Origin: Leptolyngbya sp. FACHB-8
Lineage (GTDB): Bacteria > Cyanobacteriota > Cyanobacteriia > Elainellales > Elainellaceae
Length of the DNA stretch: 64,000 nt
Direction: 5' to 3'
Assembly: GCF_014695575.1 (NCBI RefSeq)
Contig: NZ_JACJOO010000071.1
Span: 62,001-126,000, forward strand
How positions within the stretch are numbered: position 1 is the first letter of the stretch; each line of letters begins with the position of its first letter. The position numbers and the translations under genes were made by a program. The notes under the pieces are model-generated. The model was not told the origin of the DNA, ran no database searches, and saw only the letters and a list, made by a program, of their open reading frames with translations. Below, one piece after another: positions 9,308-17,866 of this stretch.

Positions 9308-9424
9308 CTAAGAGCGGTTGATGAAGGCCTGGGCTTGCTTGAGGGCCAGTTGCCCAATGTTGTAGAGCGCCCAGCTTCCGGCCAAAATCACGGGTAACAG
9401 CACAATGAGAACGCGCCAATCCAT
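9308..9424 (-). CDS. psbY: Photosystem II protein PsbY (38 aa)
   Basis: A 38-residue single-span protein beginning MDWRVLIVLLPVILAGSWAL and ending QAFINRS. The MDWR start, the single helix with the WA pair, and the following polar Gln/Lys-rich tail match cyanobacterial PsbY, a peripheral subunit near cytochrome b559 of photosystem II. A strong ribosome-binding site, AAGGGGAGG, lies about 7 bases upstream of the ATG. It has its own terminator. Confidence 0.92.
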   Translation of the reverse strand: MDWRVLIVLLPVILAGSWALYNIGQLALKQAQAFINRS

Positions 9425-9520
9425 GATGAATCCTCCCCTTAAGATTTTTATACTATTCTCATCTTTGTTTTTATTTTGCAATTAACTGGAGCCGTTGACA
9501 AGAAGGCAACAGGAAAAGGT

Positions 9521-9567
9521 GCATTTGAAGGAGTTAGGTACGATCGCACCTCAACTCCTTCAAATGC
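9521..9567. repeat. Hairpin overlapping the end of the gamma-CA gene
   Basis: Arms GCATTTGAAGGAGTT / AACTCCTTCAAATGC with an inner AGGT...ACCT step around CGATCG. The right arm ends on the last base of the stop codon of the minus-strand gene at 9567-10076, so the hairpin forms at the very 3' end of its message. Confidence 0.85.
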
Positions 9568-10076
9568 TAAAATCCGACATCTGTGCCTGTCCCTGCATGA
9601 ACCCGGGCTAACTTTTCGTAGCGGTGGGCGTGTTCGATCAAATCAGCGGCTTCTTCTTCAGAAACTTCTCGGACAACTTTGGCTGGTGTACCGACAGCAA
9701 GCGATCGCGCCGGTACATCCTTGGTGACCACCGAACCCGCCCCAACAATACTCCCGGCTCCAACCCGTACACCGTCTAATACAATCGCCCCAATTCCAAT
9801 CAAGCTGCCTCGCTCAATGTGCGCGCTGTGAACGACGGCTCGGTGCCCAATGGTCACATAATCTTCCAATATCGTTGGCTTGCCGGGATCGCCATGAAGA
9901 ACGGCCCCATCCTGAACATTGGTTCCTCGTCCGATATGAATATGTTCCAGGTCTCCCCGAGCTACGGCTCCGTACCAGATGCTAGCCCCTTCTGCGAGGG
10001 TGACCTTGCCAATTACGGTGGCATTGGAGGCGACAAAAGCAGCGGCGGATAGATCAGGGGTATTCCAGTAATTCAT
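9567..10076 (-). CDS. Gamma-carbonic-anhydrase-like hexapeptide-repeat protein (YrdA family)
   Basis: A 169-residue left-handed beta-helix protein of the YrdA/gamma-carbonic-anhydrase superfamily. Hexapeptide repeats run from about residue 15 to 135 (for example IGIGAIVLDGVRVGAGSIVG) and are followed by a C-terminal helix. Candidate metal-binding histidines are in DGAVLHGD, TIGHRAVVHS and SAHIERGS. Family members form trimers that bind Zn or Fe; some are active carbonic anhydrases and others acyltransferase relatives. It is distinct from CcmM, being far shorter and without RbcS-like repeats. Activity on bicarbonate here is inferred, not shown. Confidence 0.88.
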   Translation of the reverse strand: MNYWNTPDLSAAAFVASNATVIGKVTLAEGASIWYGAVARGDLEHIHIGRGTNVQDGAVLHGDPGKPTILEDYVTIGHRAVVHSAHIERGSLIGIGAIVLDGVRVGAGSIVGAGSVVTKDVPARSLAVGTPAKVVREVSEEEAADLIEHAHRYEKLARVHAGTGTDVGF

Positions 10077-10474
10077 TCATGTGCTCCTGAGTCAGCTTGA
10101 AAAGGTAAAGCTTTGTATCAATTTACAGCCTCTGTTACGTTCGTTCGGACATCAGAAACGAGTGGCAGTACTGCCCTACTCGCTTCTAATGTCCTAACGA
10201 AAATGACGTTAGCAAGAGCTGCATCGGCGTGATGTCAAGAAGTTCGGGGCTTTACAGCGGGCCACACCACATCATGGTTTGTCATATTACTGTAAGAGAG
10301 AAGAGGAATGGGTAATCGGTCTTTGGCAATGGATAAGAAACCCTTTTTTGGAAAGGTTCCTGGGGTCGATGCAAAAATTACCCGGCTGTGGTGTGATTAG
10401 ATGAGGAAAATGAAGTAAATACAGCGAATTAGCCTGCCCAACTGGGCGTACGGAGTATAATAAAGCCACTATTT
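10077..10474. other. Spacer upstream of the TIGR02652-like gene
   Basis: About 400 bases without a supported gene. It contains an imperfect 63-base inverted repeat at 10140-10202 (outer arms TTCGTTCGGACATCAGAA and TTCTAATGTCCTAACGAA, inner CGAGT...ACTCG). Its outer ends resemble those of the hairpin at 43762-43811. The rest is AT-rich promoter-type sequence. Confidence 0.5.
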
Positions 10475-11017
10475 ATGGCACATGCAGACCCTCCCGGTAG
10501 CGATCGCATGACGAATCCAGCCTTGCAATATCCAATATTTGGGCCAGAGATTCAATGCCCTCACTGCCGACAAACCATTCCGGCTTTGACCCTGACGGAT
10601 ACTTACCTTTGTCAGCGGCACGGTGCATTTGAGGCTAACCCAAAAACAGGCGAACTGGTTCACCTCCAATCTGGTCGCCACTGGCGCCAGTGGAACAACG
10701 AATGGTATCGCCAGCACACTCATCCCGATGGCATCCGCTTTGAGATCCACGAGGCCCTCGATCGCCTTTATACCCAGGGCTATCGAGCAACCCGCGTGAT
10801 CATTGCCCGTCGCTATCGAGATTTAATCAGCACGTATTTAGAGCGCAGTACCCCCTGGCGGGGGCAGGCAGATCCATCCCGGCCCCGGCTGTATGGCCTA
10901 CCGGTCGAGTTCAGTCCTGACCCAACGGAGGAACCCTGCTGGGATGTGATCAACTTCGATCTGGAGAAGGAGCCAGGGGCACCGGTGCGGTATCCCTACT
11001 TCCGGCTATTTGAATAG
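10475..11017 (+). CDS. Conserved cyanobacterial protein, TIGR02652-like, with zinc-ribbon start
   Basis: A 180-residue protein matching a cyanobacteria-restricted family of unknown function. An N-terminal CPHCRQTIPALTLTDTYLC motif suggests a zinc knuckle, and the middle contains the conserved HTHPDGIRFEIHEALDRLYTQGY and RYRDLISTYL. An internal ATG at 10508 (MTNPALQYP) is an alternative start; the first ATG is used because the frame is open and spacing is reasonable. No membrane segment. Function unknown. Confidence 0.82.
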   Translation: MAHADPPGSDRMTNPALQYPIFGPEIQCPHCRQTIPALTLTDTYLCQRHGAFEANPKTGELVHLQSGRHWRQWNNEWYRQHTHPDGIRFEIHEALDRLYTQGYRATRVIIARRYRDLISTYLERSTPWRGQADPSRPRLYGLPVEFSPDPTEEPCWDVINFDLEKEPGAPVRYPYFRLFE

Positions 11018-11042
11018 CGTCTAATTTTGTTGGGAGCGGCAC

Positions 11043-11495
11043 ATGCATCATGCTTCCATTCGCACGGCAGATATCTTCCGGGCAATCGCCTTCTACGAAT
11101 TATTGGGGTTTGAGGTGCACGAGCGGTTCACCGCTGGAGTGACTCTAGCCTGTTGGATGGAAGGGCTGGGCGGACGGATTGAGTTGCTACAAGTACCTCA
11201 ACCTCGCCCTGCTGCTGATGCCTTTAGCGATGAACATTACACAGGCTATTACCATCTATCCTTTGACCTAAGTCATCAGACCAACGACCTACCTCGATGG
11301 TTAGCAGATTTGCAGGCAAAGTTCCAGAGGGCCAGTCGTGACTCGTCCCAAGTAGCGCCACTGACGGTGTTACTGGAGCCACAACAGCAGATGATTGGCG
11401 ATCGCGTCTATGAAGTCACGTTTATCGCCGACCCCGATGGTCTACCTTTAGAATTCATTCGTCAGATGAAGGGCAGCCCTCGTGCGTCTGGTTAG
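11043..11495 (+). CDS. Glyoxalase/VOC superfamily protein
   Basis: A 150-residue protein with two halves of the vicinal-oxygen-chelate fold: MHHASIRTADIFRAIAFYELLGFEV at the N-terminus and FIADPDGLPLEFIRQM at the C-terminus. His3, Glu in GGRIELLQ, His in YHLSFD and Glu in LEFI could form the metal site of the family. It starts 25 bases after the TIGR02652-like gene and is probably co-transcribed with it. Substrate unknown; do not assume lactoylglutathione lyase. Confidence 0.85.
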   Translation: MHHASIRTADIFRAIAFYELLGFEVHERFTAGVTLACWMEGLGGRIELLQVPQPRPAADAFSDEHYTGYYHLSFDLSHQTNDLPRWLADLQAKFQRASRDSSQVAPLTVLLEPQQQMIGDRVYEVTFIADPDGLPLEFIRQMKGSPRASG

Positions 11496-11611
11496 GATGA
11501 ATTTGGGTGGTTCGTAAACAAATACGAAGGATGGGTGCGCCGCGCCGATTCCCTGGTGTAATTGGAGAGACAGGTTCTCCTGACACCTAGCACCCCCGTT
11601 TATCCATCGGA

Positions 11612-11932
11612 GTGGTGAGTGCCGTGCTATATCCAATCTTAAAATCTCTACAGCCGTTTTTAGTTCCCGTTTGTTTTATTACGGCCTGGAGCGTCGTGCT
11701 GCTCATGTGCTGGAATACGTGGGCTTTTCTCCGCGATAGTGTGGGCCAGGCGAGGCAAATGCATCGGGTTCCCTGTGCGAATTGCCGTTACTTCACCGGG
11801 GACTATCATTTAAAGTGTACGGTTCACCCGGGGCGTGCCTTGTCAGAAGAGGCGATTGGTTGCCTGGATTATGAAGCGGGGCAACCCTATGCCGGGGTGA
11901 TGAGCGCGACCCATGTCGTCAGTAGTCGATGA
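11612..11932 (+). CDS. Conserved cyanobacterial membrane protein with Cys motif, coupled to yidD
   Basis: A 106-residue protein with one N-terminal membrane helix (about residues 15-40, rich in Val, Leu and Trp) and a short soluble tail holding [19 protein letters not shown] and GCLDY. The four cysteines plus histidines could bind a metal or form disulfides. The start is uncertain because there are adjacent GTG codons at 11612 and 11615. Its stop overlaps the yidD start by 4 bases (ATGA), implying translational coupling and possibly a shared role at the membrane. Function unknown. Confidence 0.75.
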   Translation: MVSAVLYPILKSLQPFLVPVCFITAWSVVLLMCWNTWAFLRDSVGQARQMHRVPCANCRYFTGDYHLKCTVHPGRALSEEAIGCLDYEAGQPYAGVMSATHVVSSR

Positions 11933-12201
11933 AAACAGTTCTGATTGGCTTAATCCGTCTTTACCGAGCTTTGATCTCACCGCTGTTTCCACCGGTGTGT
12001 CGATTTCAGCCAACTTGCTCACAATACGCCATAGAGGCGATCGCCCGCTTTGGCCCTTTGAAAGGCAGCTGGTTAGCTGTACGGCGCATTGGCCGATGCC
12101 ATCCCTTGCACCCGGGTGGTTATGATCCGGTGCCTCCTTTAACTCCGCTAAGTAATGATGTGAAATCCTGCCACTGCGATTCTCATAAGGTAGCGGATTG
12201 A
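11929..12201 (+). CDS. yidD: Membrane protein insertion efficiency factor YidD
   Basis: A 90-residue peripheral membrane protein that assists YidC-dependent insertion. Diagnostic features are the amphipathic N-terminus [19 protein letters not shown], the core [43 protein letters not shown] and the conserved cysteines. It overlaps the previous gene by 4 bases. The last about 20 residues, after VPP, are non-conserved tail. In many bacteria yidD sits with rnpA and yidC; here it does not. Confidence 0.95.
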   Translation: MKTVLIGLIRLYRALISPLFPPVCRFQPTCSQYAIEAIARFGPLKGSWLAVRRIGRCHPLHPGGYDPVPPLTPLSNDVKSCHCDSHKVAD

Positions 12202-12208
12202 ACACATT

Positions 12209-12261
12209 CTTTTATAAGAAATAGGATGGGTGCTTAGCACCCATCCTATTTCTTATAAAAG
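12209..12261. repeat. 53-bp near-perfect palindrome between yidD and the FHA gene
   Basis: Arms CTTTTATAAGAAATAGGATG... and complement around GGGTGCTTAGCACCC. It starts 8 bases after the yidD stop and ends 5 bases before the end of the convergent FHA gene, so it may serve both as terminator. Confidence 0.88.
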
Positions 12262-12265
12262 GGAT

Positions 12266-12796
12266 CTAGTTTCCTCCAGTCTCCATGAGGTCGTCCTCGA
12301 CACGGTGGATGCGGGAGGTATTGCCGTTCCGAAGTTGAGTAATCTCATCCTCATCGTCATCATCATCCTCGTCCTCGATGTCTTCGGGGTCGCCAACCAT
12401 ATTGGGGCTGATGAGGGTGATGTCAAACTCGTCAGGGGGAACCGTGGAGATGGCATCCCGCTTGAGGAGATAGTAAACGGCGTAGACTTGAGGCCCAAAA
12501 ACAATCTTGTCTTCATCTTGCAGGTCGTGGGCTTGAAGCTTACGACCATTGATTAGCAAACCGTTTGCACTGGGCCGCCCTTTCAGGTTGCCATCAACGA
12601 TGCGGTAGTAGTAGCTACCATCTTCGTTAGGAAGTTGGACCAGGGTGGCATGACGGCGGGAGACAAATTGCGAAACCAGACGGATGTCGCACTTTGGATC
12701 CCGGCCAATGGAATACACAGAACTGTCGAGAGTGTATTCTCGTCGGCCTTTGTTATCTTCAACGATGAGGAGGTGGTTGTGACGCGGAGCTGTCAT
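12266..12796 (-). CDS. FHA-domain protein with acidic tail
   Basis: A forkhead-associated domain spans about residues 10-95 (YSIGRDPKCDIRLVSQFVSRRH, then GLLINGRKLQAHDLQDEDKI), which binds phosphothreonine peptides. The tail carries an uninterrupted run of acidic residues (DEDDDDDEDE) near residue 145. ATG 12796 (MTAPRHNHL) is preferred to the upstream codon at 12835, which would add a non-conserved stretch. A role in Ser/Thr-kinase signalling is inferred from the domain; no kinase or phosphatase is nearby. Confidence 0.87.
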   Translation of the reverse strand: MTAPRHNHLLIVEDNKGRREYTLDSSVYSIGRDPKCDIRLVSQFVSRRHATLVQLPNEDGSYYYRIVDGNLKGRPSANGLLINGRKLQAHDLQDEDKIVFGPQVYAVYYLLKRDAISTVPPDEFDITLISPNMVGDPEDIEDEDDDDDEDEITQLRNGNTSRIHRVEDDLMETGGN

Positions 12797-12945
12797 GCGG
12801 CAAAAAGTGACAGAACACTTGAGTAGAGGACGCAAAGCCCAGGTGGATTTTCTTCTGATCGTCTAGTTTAGTCGTTTCGCGGAAGATTACGCTATCCGTA
12901 TCGACTGGATTCAGTGCTTTTCTGAAACCATCTATGGACAGAGAT

Positions 12946-15369
12946 TCAGGTTCTTCCCTCTTGGAATATGCCCACTTCTGGGCGCATTCTGCGCAGTAGC
13001 AAAGAATTTGTTACGACACTAATCGAACTCAGAGCCATCAAGCCTCCTGCCATGGAAGGGCTGAGGAGAATGCCGGTGCTGGGCAACAAAACCCCGGCTG
13101 CGATGGGTACAGCTAAAACATTGTAAGCCAAAGCCCAAAACAGATTTTGGCGAATTTTTTGAAAGGTTGCTCGACTGAGGCGGATAGCCGCAATTAAGTC
13201 GCTCAGGCGATCGCGCATCAACACCATATCTGCCGTTTCAATAGCGGCATCAGTGCCTGAGTGCAAAGCAATACTAACATCAGCCTGGGCCAACGCTGGC
13301 GCATCATTGATACCATCTCCAACCATGCCAACGCGTTTCCCCTGAGCCTGCCATTGCTGAATGGCGGTGGCTTTTTGGGCGGGAGAAACACCTGCTTGAA
13401 CGGCTTCTTTAGAGAGGTGCAAGGCCTGAGCAATGGCGAGGGCCGTCGTAGGGCGATCGCCTGTCAAAATCTTCACGCTCAGCCCCAACCGCTGCAACTC
13501 CTGGACAGTCGCGATGGCATCCGGGCGCAGGGTATCCATAACGGCCAGTAATCCCGCGAGTTGTTTGTCTTGGGCAACGTATACCACGGTTTTTCCAGCG
13601 GCAGCCAGAGCTTCAGCCTTTGCTTGAATGTCGGTGGGAATTTCGACGCCATTCTGCTGCATCCATAGCTCTGTTCCTAACCGTACGGTCTGTCCCTCAA
13701 TGCGTGCCGCAACCCCATATCCTGCTTCCGTATGGAAATCGCTGGCCGCAAGCATCGATAACTCTCGGCGGTCGGCTTCCTGACGGATGGCGATCGCCAG
13801 AGGATGCTGGGTTCCCCCTTCTACGGTGGCGGCCCGCTGCAGCAACTCATCGGCAGAAAGATCATCGGTTAATGGCACACAATCTGTAACAGAAGGGTGG
13901 CCACTGGTGAGGGTCCCGGTTTTATCAAAGACGAGGGTCTGTAAATGATGGGCTTGTTCTAATACATCGCCGCCGCGAATGAGGAGCCCTCGCTCCGCTC
14001 CCAAGCCTGAGCCGACGAGAATCGCGGTAGGGGTTGCCAATCCTAGAGCACAAGGGCAGGCAATAACCAGGGTAGCGATCGCCAATTTCAAGCTCAGTAA
14101 CAACGGTGAAAATTCGGTGGGATGGGCCATCATGTGACCTTCGTGGTGCCCCCACACTTGCAGCCCTGCCCCCAGCATGTGCAGTTGCTCATGCCAGAGG
14201 GAAGTGCCGATAAAGTACCAGAACAAGAAGGTCAGGGTGGATAAGGTCAGCACGCCGTAAGTAAAGTACCCGGCGATCCCATCTGCCAACCGTTGAATAG
14301 GAGCCTTGCGCGTCTGGGCAGTTTCGACCAGTTGAATGATTTGAGCCAGGGTTGTGTCCTGGCCCGTGCGGGTGGTTTTAAGGGCGATCGCGCCTGTCAG
14401 ATTCAGGGTGCCCGCAGCAACGGCATCTCCTGCTTGCTTCAACACCGGGGTTGATTCCCCTGTCAGCATCGACTCATCGGTCGTGGTTTGCCCGTCTACC
14501 ACCTCGCCATCAACAGGAATCTTTTCTCCGGGCAGAACCCGCAGCCATTCCCCAACCCGAACTCGTTCGGCAGGAATTTCGACACCGCTCTGATCGGCCT
14601 TGGGGGTACCAATCAATCGGGCCAGGGTAGGCTGAAGTTCGATTAAGGATTGTAGTGAGGCAGCGGCTTTAGTTCTAGCTCGTTGCTCCAGGGTTCGCCC
14701 TAGCAGAATCACCCCAACCAACATAACGGGTTCATCAAAGAAGCACTCCCAGCCTAGATTCGGAAACAGGAGGGCGACCATGCTAGTGACATAGGCAGTC
14801 AGGGTGCCCAGTCCAACCAGAGTATTCATGTTGGGCGTACCACGCAGTAGTCCTCGAGCGCCATCCAGCAGCAATCCCCGGCCAGGGAAAGCCAGGGCTA
14901 CAGTGGCCAACCCAGCATGGAACCAAATGTTACTCAGTAAGGGCAGTACCAGCCCAAAGCTTTGGAGGTGGCCGATGATGGATAGGCTAAGGAGACCGAG
15001 GGCGATCGCCAACTGTTGATCGCGATCGCGCGCTTCTCTCCGGTGCCTCTCTAGCCGTTCCTGGCGGGCGGCCGTGTTGTCAGCTTCTTGCCCAGGGCGC
15101 CAACGTACCTGGGAAGGAAAGCCAGTTTCAGTCAGGCTGTGGGCAAGAGCATCAGGGTCTACCGTGTCTGTCTGGTACTCGACCAGCGCTGCTTCGGTAA
15201 CAAGATTCACGGTGGCCGAGACGACTCCCGGCTGTTGGAGGAGCGATCGCTCAACGGCACGTACACAGCCAGCACACTTCATGCCGCTGACATCCAGGGT
15301 CATAGTAGCGGACTCTGGAGTGGGAGGTGGGGCGATCGCAAGCTCTGGAGTTTCAGGCATCCGTGGCAT
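12946..15369 (-). CDS. Copper-translocating P-type ATPase (P1B-1)
   Basis: An 807-residue metal pump. Domains in order: a single N-terminal heavy-metal-associated domain with MKCAGC (Cys32/Cys35), membrane helices including the Cys-Pro-Cys transport motif in [14 protein letters not shown] (about residue 437), the phosphorylation site DKTGTLTSG (about 479), the hinge [18 protein letters not shown], and a C-terminal helix pair with the Cu(I)-specific [12 protein letters not shown] and [15 protein letters not shown]. Cyanobacteria usually have two such pumps, CtaA in the plasma membrane and PacS in thylakoids, which feed plastocyanin and cytochrome oxidase. Sequence alone does not tell which this is. 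A His/Met-rich loop (HEGHMMAHP) may hold copper. Confidence 0.94.
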   Translation of the reverse strand: MPRMPETPELAIAPPPTPESATMTLDVSGMKCAGCVRAVERSLLQQPGVVSATVNLVTEAALVEYQTDTVDPDALAHSLTETGFPSQVRWRPGQEADNTAARQERLERHRREARDRDQQLAIALGLLSLSIIGHLQSFGLVLPLLSNIWFHAGLATVALAFPGRGLLLDGARGLLRGTPNMNTLVGLGTLTAYVTSMVALLFPNLGWECFFDEPVMLVGVILLGRTLEQRARTKAAASLQSLIELQPTLARLIGTPKADQSGVEIPAERVRVGEWLRVLPGEKIPVDGEVVDGQTTTDESMLTGESTPVLKQAGDAVAAGTLNLTGAIALKTTRTGQDTTLAQIIQLVETAQTRKAPIQRLADGIAGYFTYGVLTLSTLTFLFWYFIGTSLWHEQLHMLGAGLQVWGHHEGHMMAHPTEFSPLLLSLKLAIATLVIACPCALGLATPTAILVGSGLGAERGLLIRGGDVLEQAHHLQTLVFDKTGTLTSGHPSVTDCVPLTDDLSADELLQRAATVEGGTQHPLAIAIRQEADRRELSMLAASDFHTEAGYGVAARIEGQTVRLGTELWMQQNGVEIPTDIQAKAEALAAAGKTVVYVAQDKQLAGLLAVMDTLRPDAIATVQELQRLGLSVKILTGDRPTTALAIAQALHLSKEAVQAGVSPAQKATAIQQWQAQGKRVGMVGDGINDAPALAQADVSIALHSGTDAAIETADMVLMRDRLSDLIAAIRLSRATFQKIRQNLFWALAYNVLAVPIAAGVLLPSTGILLSPSMAGGLMALSSISVVTNSLLLRRMRPEVGIFQEGRT

Positions 15370-15585
15370 ATATAAGGGCGTTGAGTAATGGGGCGATTGA
15401 AAAAGGGCTTGTAATGCAATCTACGGTAAATTCACACCGTTGGCTTGAACCCGCATAGGTAGAGGCTCAACCTGTGGACTATACCGGAAGATAAATCCCA
15501 GCTCTATTCTGCCATTTGAGCTTTATATCTTGCCAAAAGTCCCGTTTCTCTCTATTTTTCAATGAATTTCAGCAGGTCATTCAAC

Positions 15586-15692
15586 TTAGGAGGTTTCTGC
15601 ATAAGAATTTACCCAGAATGTTGGTGCTTTGCCCGCTTCGCGGGCAAAGCACCAACATTCTGGGGGTAATTTCATTACTGGAAATCTCCTTA
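15586..15692 (+). repeat. 107-bp hairpin element (GGAGATTTC ends), copy 1
   Basis: Ends TTAGGAGGTTTCTGCATAAG and GGAAATCTCCTTA; inner perfect stem-loop at 15612-15664 whose stem includes TTGGTGCTTTGCCCGC around loop TTC. The same layout and exact length recur at 30740-30846 and 49651-49757. Each copy is bordered by TTA on both sides. Confidence 0.88.
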
Positions 15693-15846
15693 TTTGCTAT
15701 GCTCCAGGTCGCTGTTAATTATCTTCTCAAACGTTGCCGTTGCTTTACCGAAGTTATCTGTTCCACGAGTTATCTGTTCCACGGAAAAAGACTTAGCTGG
15801 AGCTGTCAATTTCTGGATGCACCTGATTTGTGGAAAACCCTCCCGG

Positions 15847-15909
15847 TATGCTTGAGAATCCAGAGAAAAGGGGCGCTTTCCGCCCCTTTTCTCTGGATTC
15901 TCAAGCATA
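15847..15909. repeat. 63-bp hairpin with perfect 29-bp arms
   Basis: Arms begin TATGCTTGAGAATCCAGAGA and close with the complement; loop CTTTC between GGGGCG and CGCCCC. No second copy was seen in the window. Confidence 0.88.
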
Positions 15910-16044
15910 TTTACGATTTCTTGAAACTAAGCACTTATGAGTAACAACGGAGTATTCGATGTCTTGACGGCAAACTTTATTAACTGACGATTTCGTCAGT
16001 TAATACAACGTGTTTTACACCAAGCGTTTTCTTGTTTGGATGCT

Positions 16045-16500
16045 TTAAACAGGAATCAGCGATCGCTGGCAGGTCGGGCATATCGCATGAATTACCAGTT
16101 GGCAATCTAACAGATGATACCCCTCCTTCTGAGCAGTTTTCATACCCGTTTTAAGAATGCTGTCATTCTTAAACTCGATGGTGCGGTTGCACTTAACGCA
16201 GATGAGGTGGTGATGGTGATGAGGCGAGGGTTGATTAATTTCGTAGTGCTTGTGGCCCTCAGCCAATTCCAGTTCCCGCAAAATGCCCATGCGGGCCATC
16301 AACTTGAGAGTTCGGTAGATGGTGGAGAGGCTGATGGGATGCCCCTCCTGCTTCAGCAGGTGGTATAAGTCTTCCGCACTCAGGTGGTTACCTTTAGGCA
16401 AATCTTGGAAAATTTGCAGGATGGTTTCACGCTGAGGTGTAAGCCTCCAACCGCGCTCATTTAATTCAGCCTTCAGGGCAGTAGCGGAGTAGGCGGTCAT
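16045..16500 (-). CDS. fur: Ferric uptake regulator, cyanobacterial FurA type
   Basis: An iron-responsive repressor of about 151 residues. The DNA-binding helix region reads NERGWRLTPQRETILQIFQ and ISLSTIYRTLKLMARMGILRELEL; the metal-site histidines are in SPHHHHHLICVKC, and the structural cysteines in CVKC and CPTC. It resembles Anabaena FurA closely. ATG 16500 (MTAYSATALKAELNERG) is the conserved start; upstream codons add four residues. Two Fur-box-like sites lie directly upstream (16525-16593), implying autoregulation. It is read in the same direction as the MFS gene behind it. Confidence 0.95.
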   Translation of the reverse strand: MTAYSATALKAELNERGWRLTPQRETILQIFQDLPKGNHLSAEDLYHLLKQEGHPISLSTIYRTLKLMARMGILRELELAEGHKHYEINQPSPHHHHHLICVKCNRTIEFKNDSILKTGMKTAQKEGYHLLDCQLVIHAICPTCQRSLIPV

Positions 16501-16524
16501 AATTCTTATCAATAAAGCTCAGCT

Positions 16525-16542
16525 ATTGAGAATGATAACGAA
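16525..16542. promoter_or_regulatory. Fur-box-like site, proximal to fur
   Basis: ATTGAGAATGATAACGAA shares the hexamer pattern of the Fur consensus (repeats of GATAAT). It lies about 25 bases upstream of the fur ATG on the minus strand. Confidence 0.65.
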
Positions 16543-16570
16543 CTGCTTGTTGATTTGCAAGAGTGTTATC

Positions 16571-16593
16571 TTATTGAGAATCATTATCATTAT
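16571..16593. promoter_or_regulatory. Fur-box-like site, distal to fur
   Basis: Contains GAGAATCATTATCATTAT, a close match to the classical 19-bp Fur box, between the end of the MFS gene and the fur start. Strong candidate for FurA autorepression. Confidence 0.78.
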
Positions 16594-16604
16594 GTTAGGA
16601 CTTA

Positions 16605-17804
16605 CTAATACATTAAGCTATTCACTCGCTTCTGACAGAGCGCGATGCAGCCTGCTGCAAAAAGGAAGGCGATCGCCCCGCCCACCAATCCCTGGCTCGT
16701 GTTCAGCTTCTGAAACAAACTGAAGAATAACGATACCCCCAGTGCCCCGCCTCCAAAAAATAGCCCGGTAGCCAGCCCCGCTCGAACAGGTGGAACAAGA
16801 GATAAAGCAAAGGGCAGGGTGCCATTAGATACCAGACTAAAGGCGACACCTAGAATGGCAGTGAGTGCGGCAACCCCTGCTGAGCTGAGGTTGATCAGGC
16901 AAAGGCTAAGGGCGATCGCCAACGCTCCCAGGCCTATCAACATGGCGCGGCTATTGCCTAATCGTACAGCCAGAGTGCCTGTAGGTAGAGCACTGAGGGC
17001 GATCGCCACGAATAACACGAGCAGTATCCAGGAAGGTGCCCCAGAGCCAGCGCTTTCTGCCAATCTTAAAGGCACCATGGTGAGCATCAGCCGAAAGCCG
17101 ATAGCAATGCCCATACCTGCACCAAAGATCAATCCCAGACGGCTCCAATCTAACGGTTCATGGGTTTCGGCTACAGTGTCGGAGTTGGGAGCGGGGGGAG
17201 CTACAGAGCGAAGTAGGGTTGCGGCTCCGAGGAGTACCAGGCTACCAATGGTAAAAGTGAGAGGGGCTCCCAGTTTTAATAGAGCCTGGTTGGCGACAGG
17301 GCCAATCGCTCCAGTAACAGCCCCTACCAAAGTCAGAATGCTGGCTGCCAGTGGCATCTGGCTGTTGATGGCGTAGCGTCCTAGCAACGATAATGCGGGG
17401 CTACGGAAGATGGTCATGGACAACGCCCAGGCGATGAGCGCGATGATTAGAATCGATCGCATGACAGTGCCAACCTGTGCGCCAAACAGGGCGATCGCCG
17501 GAATCGCCATGAATAGAACTGACGCCACAATCACCCCAGTCGCGATGAACGGAAATCGGGTGCCGAGCCAGCGTTGAGTGCGATCGGAAAAACTGCCCAT
17601 TAAGGGCTCAACCCCTGCGGATAATATGTTTTCGGCAATGATTAGCGCTGTCGCTGCCGCCACGGGAAACCCAAATTGTTCTAAAAATTTGGGTAAGTAG
17701 AGGTTATAAGTCACCCACATTAAAGTGATGGCCCCCTGCATAGCGGCCAAGGCCCAGACTGGAGACCAGAGAATGGCAGGGGCAGAAGAGTGCGTCTGGG
17801 TCAT
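16605..17804 (-). CDS. Major facilitator superfamily transporter (sugar-type)
   Basis: A 399-residue integral membrane protein with about 12 helices. The motif SFSDRTQRWLGTRFPFIATG after helix 2-3 and NLYLPKFLEQFG near the start resemble GPH/sucrose-type MFS symporters found in many cyanobacteria. Substrate unknown. It is upstream of fur on the same strand, separated by about 100 bases with Fur boxes, so fur probably has its own promoter and the transporter is not clearly iron-regulated. Confidence 0.85.
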   Translation of the reverse strand: MTQTHSSAPAILWSPVWALAAMQGAITLMWVTYNLYLPKFLEQFGFPVAAATALIIAENILSAGVEPLMGSFSDRTQRWLGTRFPFIATGVIVASVLFMAIPAIALFGAQVGTVMRSILIIALIAWALSMTIFRSPALSLLGRYAINSQMPLAASILTLVGAVTGAIGPVANQALLKLGAPLTFTIGSLVLLGAATLLRSVAPPAPNSDTVAETHEPLDWSRLGLIFGAGMGIAIGFRLMLTMVPLRLAESAGSGAPSWILLVLFVAIALSALPTGTLAVRLGNSRAMLIGLGALAIALSLCLINLSSAGVAALTAILGVAFSLVSNGTLPFALSLVPPVRAGLATGLFFGGGALGVSLFFSLFQKLNTSQGLVGGAIAFLFAAGCIALCQKRVNSLMY

Positions 17805-17866
17805 GGCGGCCTGAAGCGAAACAGACCACCAGTATACTGAGCTGTTTTGGGGCAGTCTTGATTCCT

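Larger units (their letters stand above)
15370..16044. other. Gene-free spacer between fur and the copper ATPase gene
   Basis: About 670 bases holding the 107-bp element copy at 15586-15692, a 16-bp tandem duplication of AGTTATCTGTTCCACG at 15752-15783, and a 63-bp hairpin at 15847-15909. The open reading frame that spans both hairpins has no protein-like character. Confidence 0.6.

Noticed and set aside
10329-10400. 23-codon frame MDKKPFFGKVPG... upstream of the TIGR02652-like gene
   Set aside because: Too short and without a ribosome-binding site; nothing supports translation.
15752-15783. Two tandem 16-bp units suggestive of a CRISPR or operator
   Set aside because: Direct tandem duplication without spacers and only two units; no cas genes in the window.
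15516-15944. 142-codon open frame on the plus strand
   Set aside because: It spans two hairpin elements and its protein repeats palindromic DNA; no start signal or protein-like composition.
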